Assembly: GCF_000516555.1 (NCBI RefSeq)
Contig: NZ_AZSJ01000003.1
Span: forward strand, 2,041,302 to 2,105,301
Length of the DNA: 64,000 nt
Direction of reading: 5' to 3'
Source of the DNA: Afipia sp. P52-10
GTDB taxonomy: Bacteria; Pseudomonadota; Alphaproteobacteria; Rhizobiales; Xanthobacteraceae
Position 1 is the stretch's first letter. Every line of letters begins with the position of its first letter. Made by a program: the position numbers and the translations under genes. Positions 63,682-64,000 of this stretch are shown one piece after another. The notes beneath the pieces are model-generated. The model was given only the letters and a program-made list of their open reading frames with translations, did not search any database and was not told the DNA's origin.

Positions 63682-64000
63682 TCATCCGTCCCGAAGCCCC
63701 CGACGACGGCGCGGCGATCCGCGCGGTGGTTGCCGCGGCCTTCGGCCAGTTCGCCGAAGCCGATCTGATCGACGCGCTGCGCAAGGACGGCGATCTGGTG
63801 CTGTCACTGGTGGCGGCGATCGATGGCGAGATCGTCGGCCATGTCGGGTTCTCGCGGCTCTGGATCGCGCAAGACGGCCAGCGTCTGCCCGGCATTGCGC
63901 TCGCGCCGGTGTCGGTGCTGCCGCGGCTCCAGCGCAACGGAGTAGGTCGCGCCCTGATCGGCGCCGGCCATCTGCGGCTGAAGACGGCGGGCGAAGGCAT
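63678..64000 (+). CDS. GNAT N-acetyltransferase, 3' end outside window
   Basis: Partial: 107 residues to the edge of the window. The start ATG overlaps the fmt stop (ATGA), implying coupling. [37 protein letters not shown] is the GNAT N-terminal region and [21 protein letters not shown] holds the acetyl-CoA binding loop. The family (COG3153-like) acts on diverse substrates; the function here is unknown. In many relatives truA follows fmt, so this gene may be an insertion. Confidence 0.85.
   Translation, partial: MIIRPEAPDDGAAIRAVVAAAFGQFAEADLIDALRKDGDLVLSLVAAIDGEIVGHVGFSRLWIAQDGQRLPGIALAPVSVLPRLQRNGVGRALIGAGHLRLKTAGEG

Overview
The window is chromosomal DNA from a GC-rich alphaproteobacterium, most likely of the Nitrobacteraceae (Bradyrhizobium/Rhodopseudomonas/Tardiphaga/Afipia relatives). 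The grounds are gene content and order: a chvI-chvG-hprK-EIIA(Man)-HPr cluster next to an ATP-type pckA, an ffs-dnaX-ybaB-recR block, def-fmt, radC-map-sfsA in proximity, a DUF2865 protein, an EcfG-type promoter and CtrA-like boxes. Genus is an inference. Almost all of the window is ordinary housekeeping and transport. I see no phage, insertion sequence, CRISPR array, rRNA or tRNA gene, and no coherent novel defence or biosynthetic system.

Layout. 1-3023: end of a NitT/TauT-type ABC importer, a 2-hydroxyacid dehydrogenase and a secreted Inh-like protein. 3036-9308: radC, a Cys-rich HTH regulator divergent from an MFS exporter, map, sfsA and an MscS-type channel. 9633-16375: a CvrA-type cation/proton antiporter, then a molybdenum region on the minus strand (mop, unknown periplasmic protein, trmO, modA, modB, modC) and mepA. 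16864-23470: a PAS-GGDEF-EAL protein, a divergent pair of small genes with stress-type promoters, an MFS transporter and lepA. 23683-33053: XRE-cupin regulator with GNAT enzyme, the HPr/EIIA/HprK/ChvG/ChvI cluster, hugZ, pckA and a quinone-oxidoreductase-like enzyme. 33264-40825: TetR regulator divergent from a crotonase, DUF2865 protein, two tandem NhaD-type antiporters, pyrE, a nu-class-like GST and a LysE-type exporter. 41050-54231: polA, acyltransferase, ugd, hrpB, aspartic protease, phosphomannomutase, DUF305 protein, Lrp regulator and PfkB kinase. 54369-64000: nudC, HIT protein, SRP RNA, dnaX-ybaB-recR, ampG-like transporter, rmuC, def-fmt and a partial GNAT gene.

How parts fit together. 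HPr, EIIA, HprK and ChvG/ChvI are arranged with ATGA overlaps and form a regulatory phosphorelay hub linked to carbon and envelope control, next to the gluconeogenic gene pckA. The molybdate genes form a transport unit in which the TOBE domain normally fused to ModC is instead a free Mop protein. ugd and phosphomannomutase supply sugar nucleotides for envelope polysaccharide. dnaX, ybaB and recR form a replication/recombination operon behind the 4.5S RNA.

The most interesting signals are small. They include four CtrA-like boxes at exact 24-bp spacing before def; a 93-bp palindromic element inserted in frame inside hrpB; a DNA polymerase I whose proofreading domain lacks its first catalytic aspartate; a 105-bp composite intergenic repeat present twice in opposite orientation; an EcfG promoter; and several clean palindromic operators beside regulator genes.
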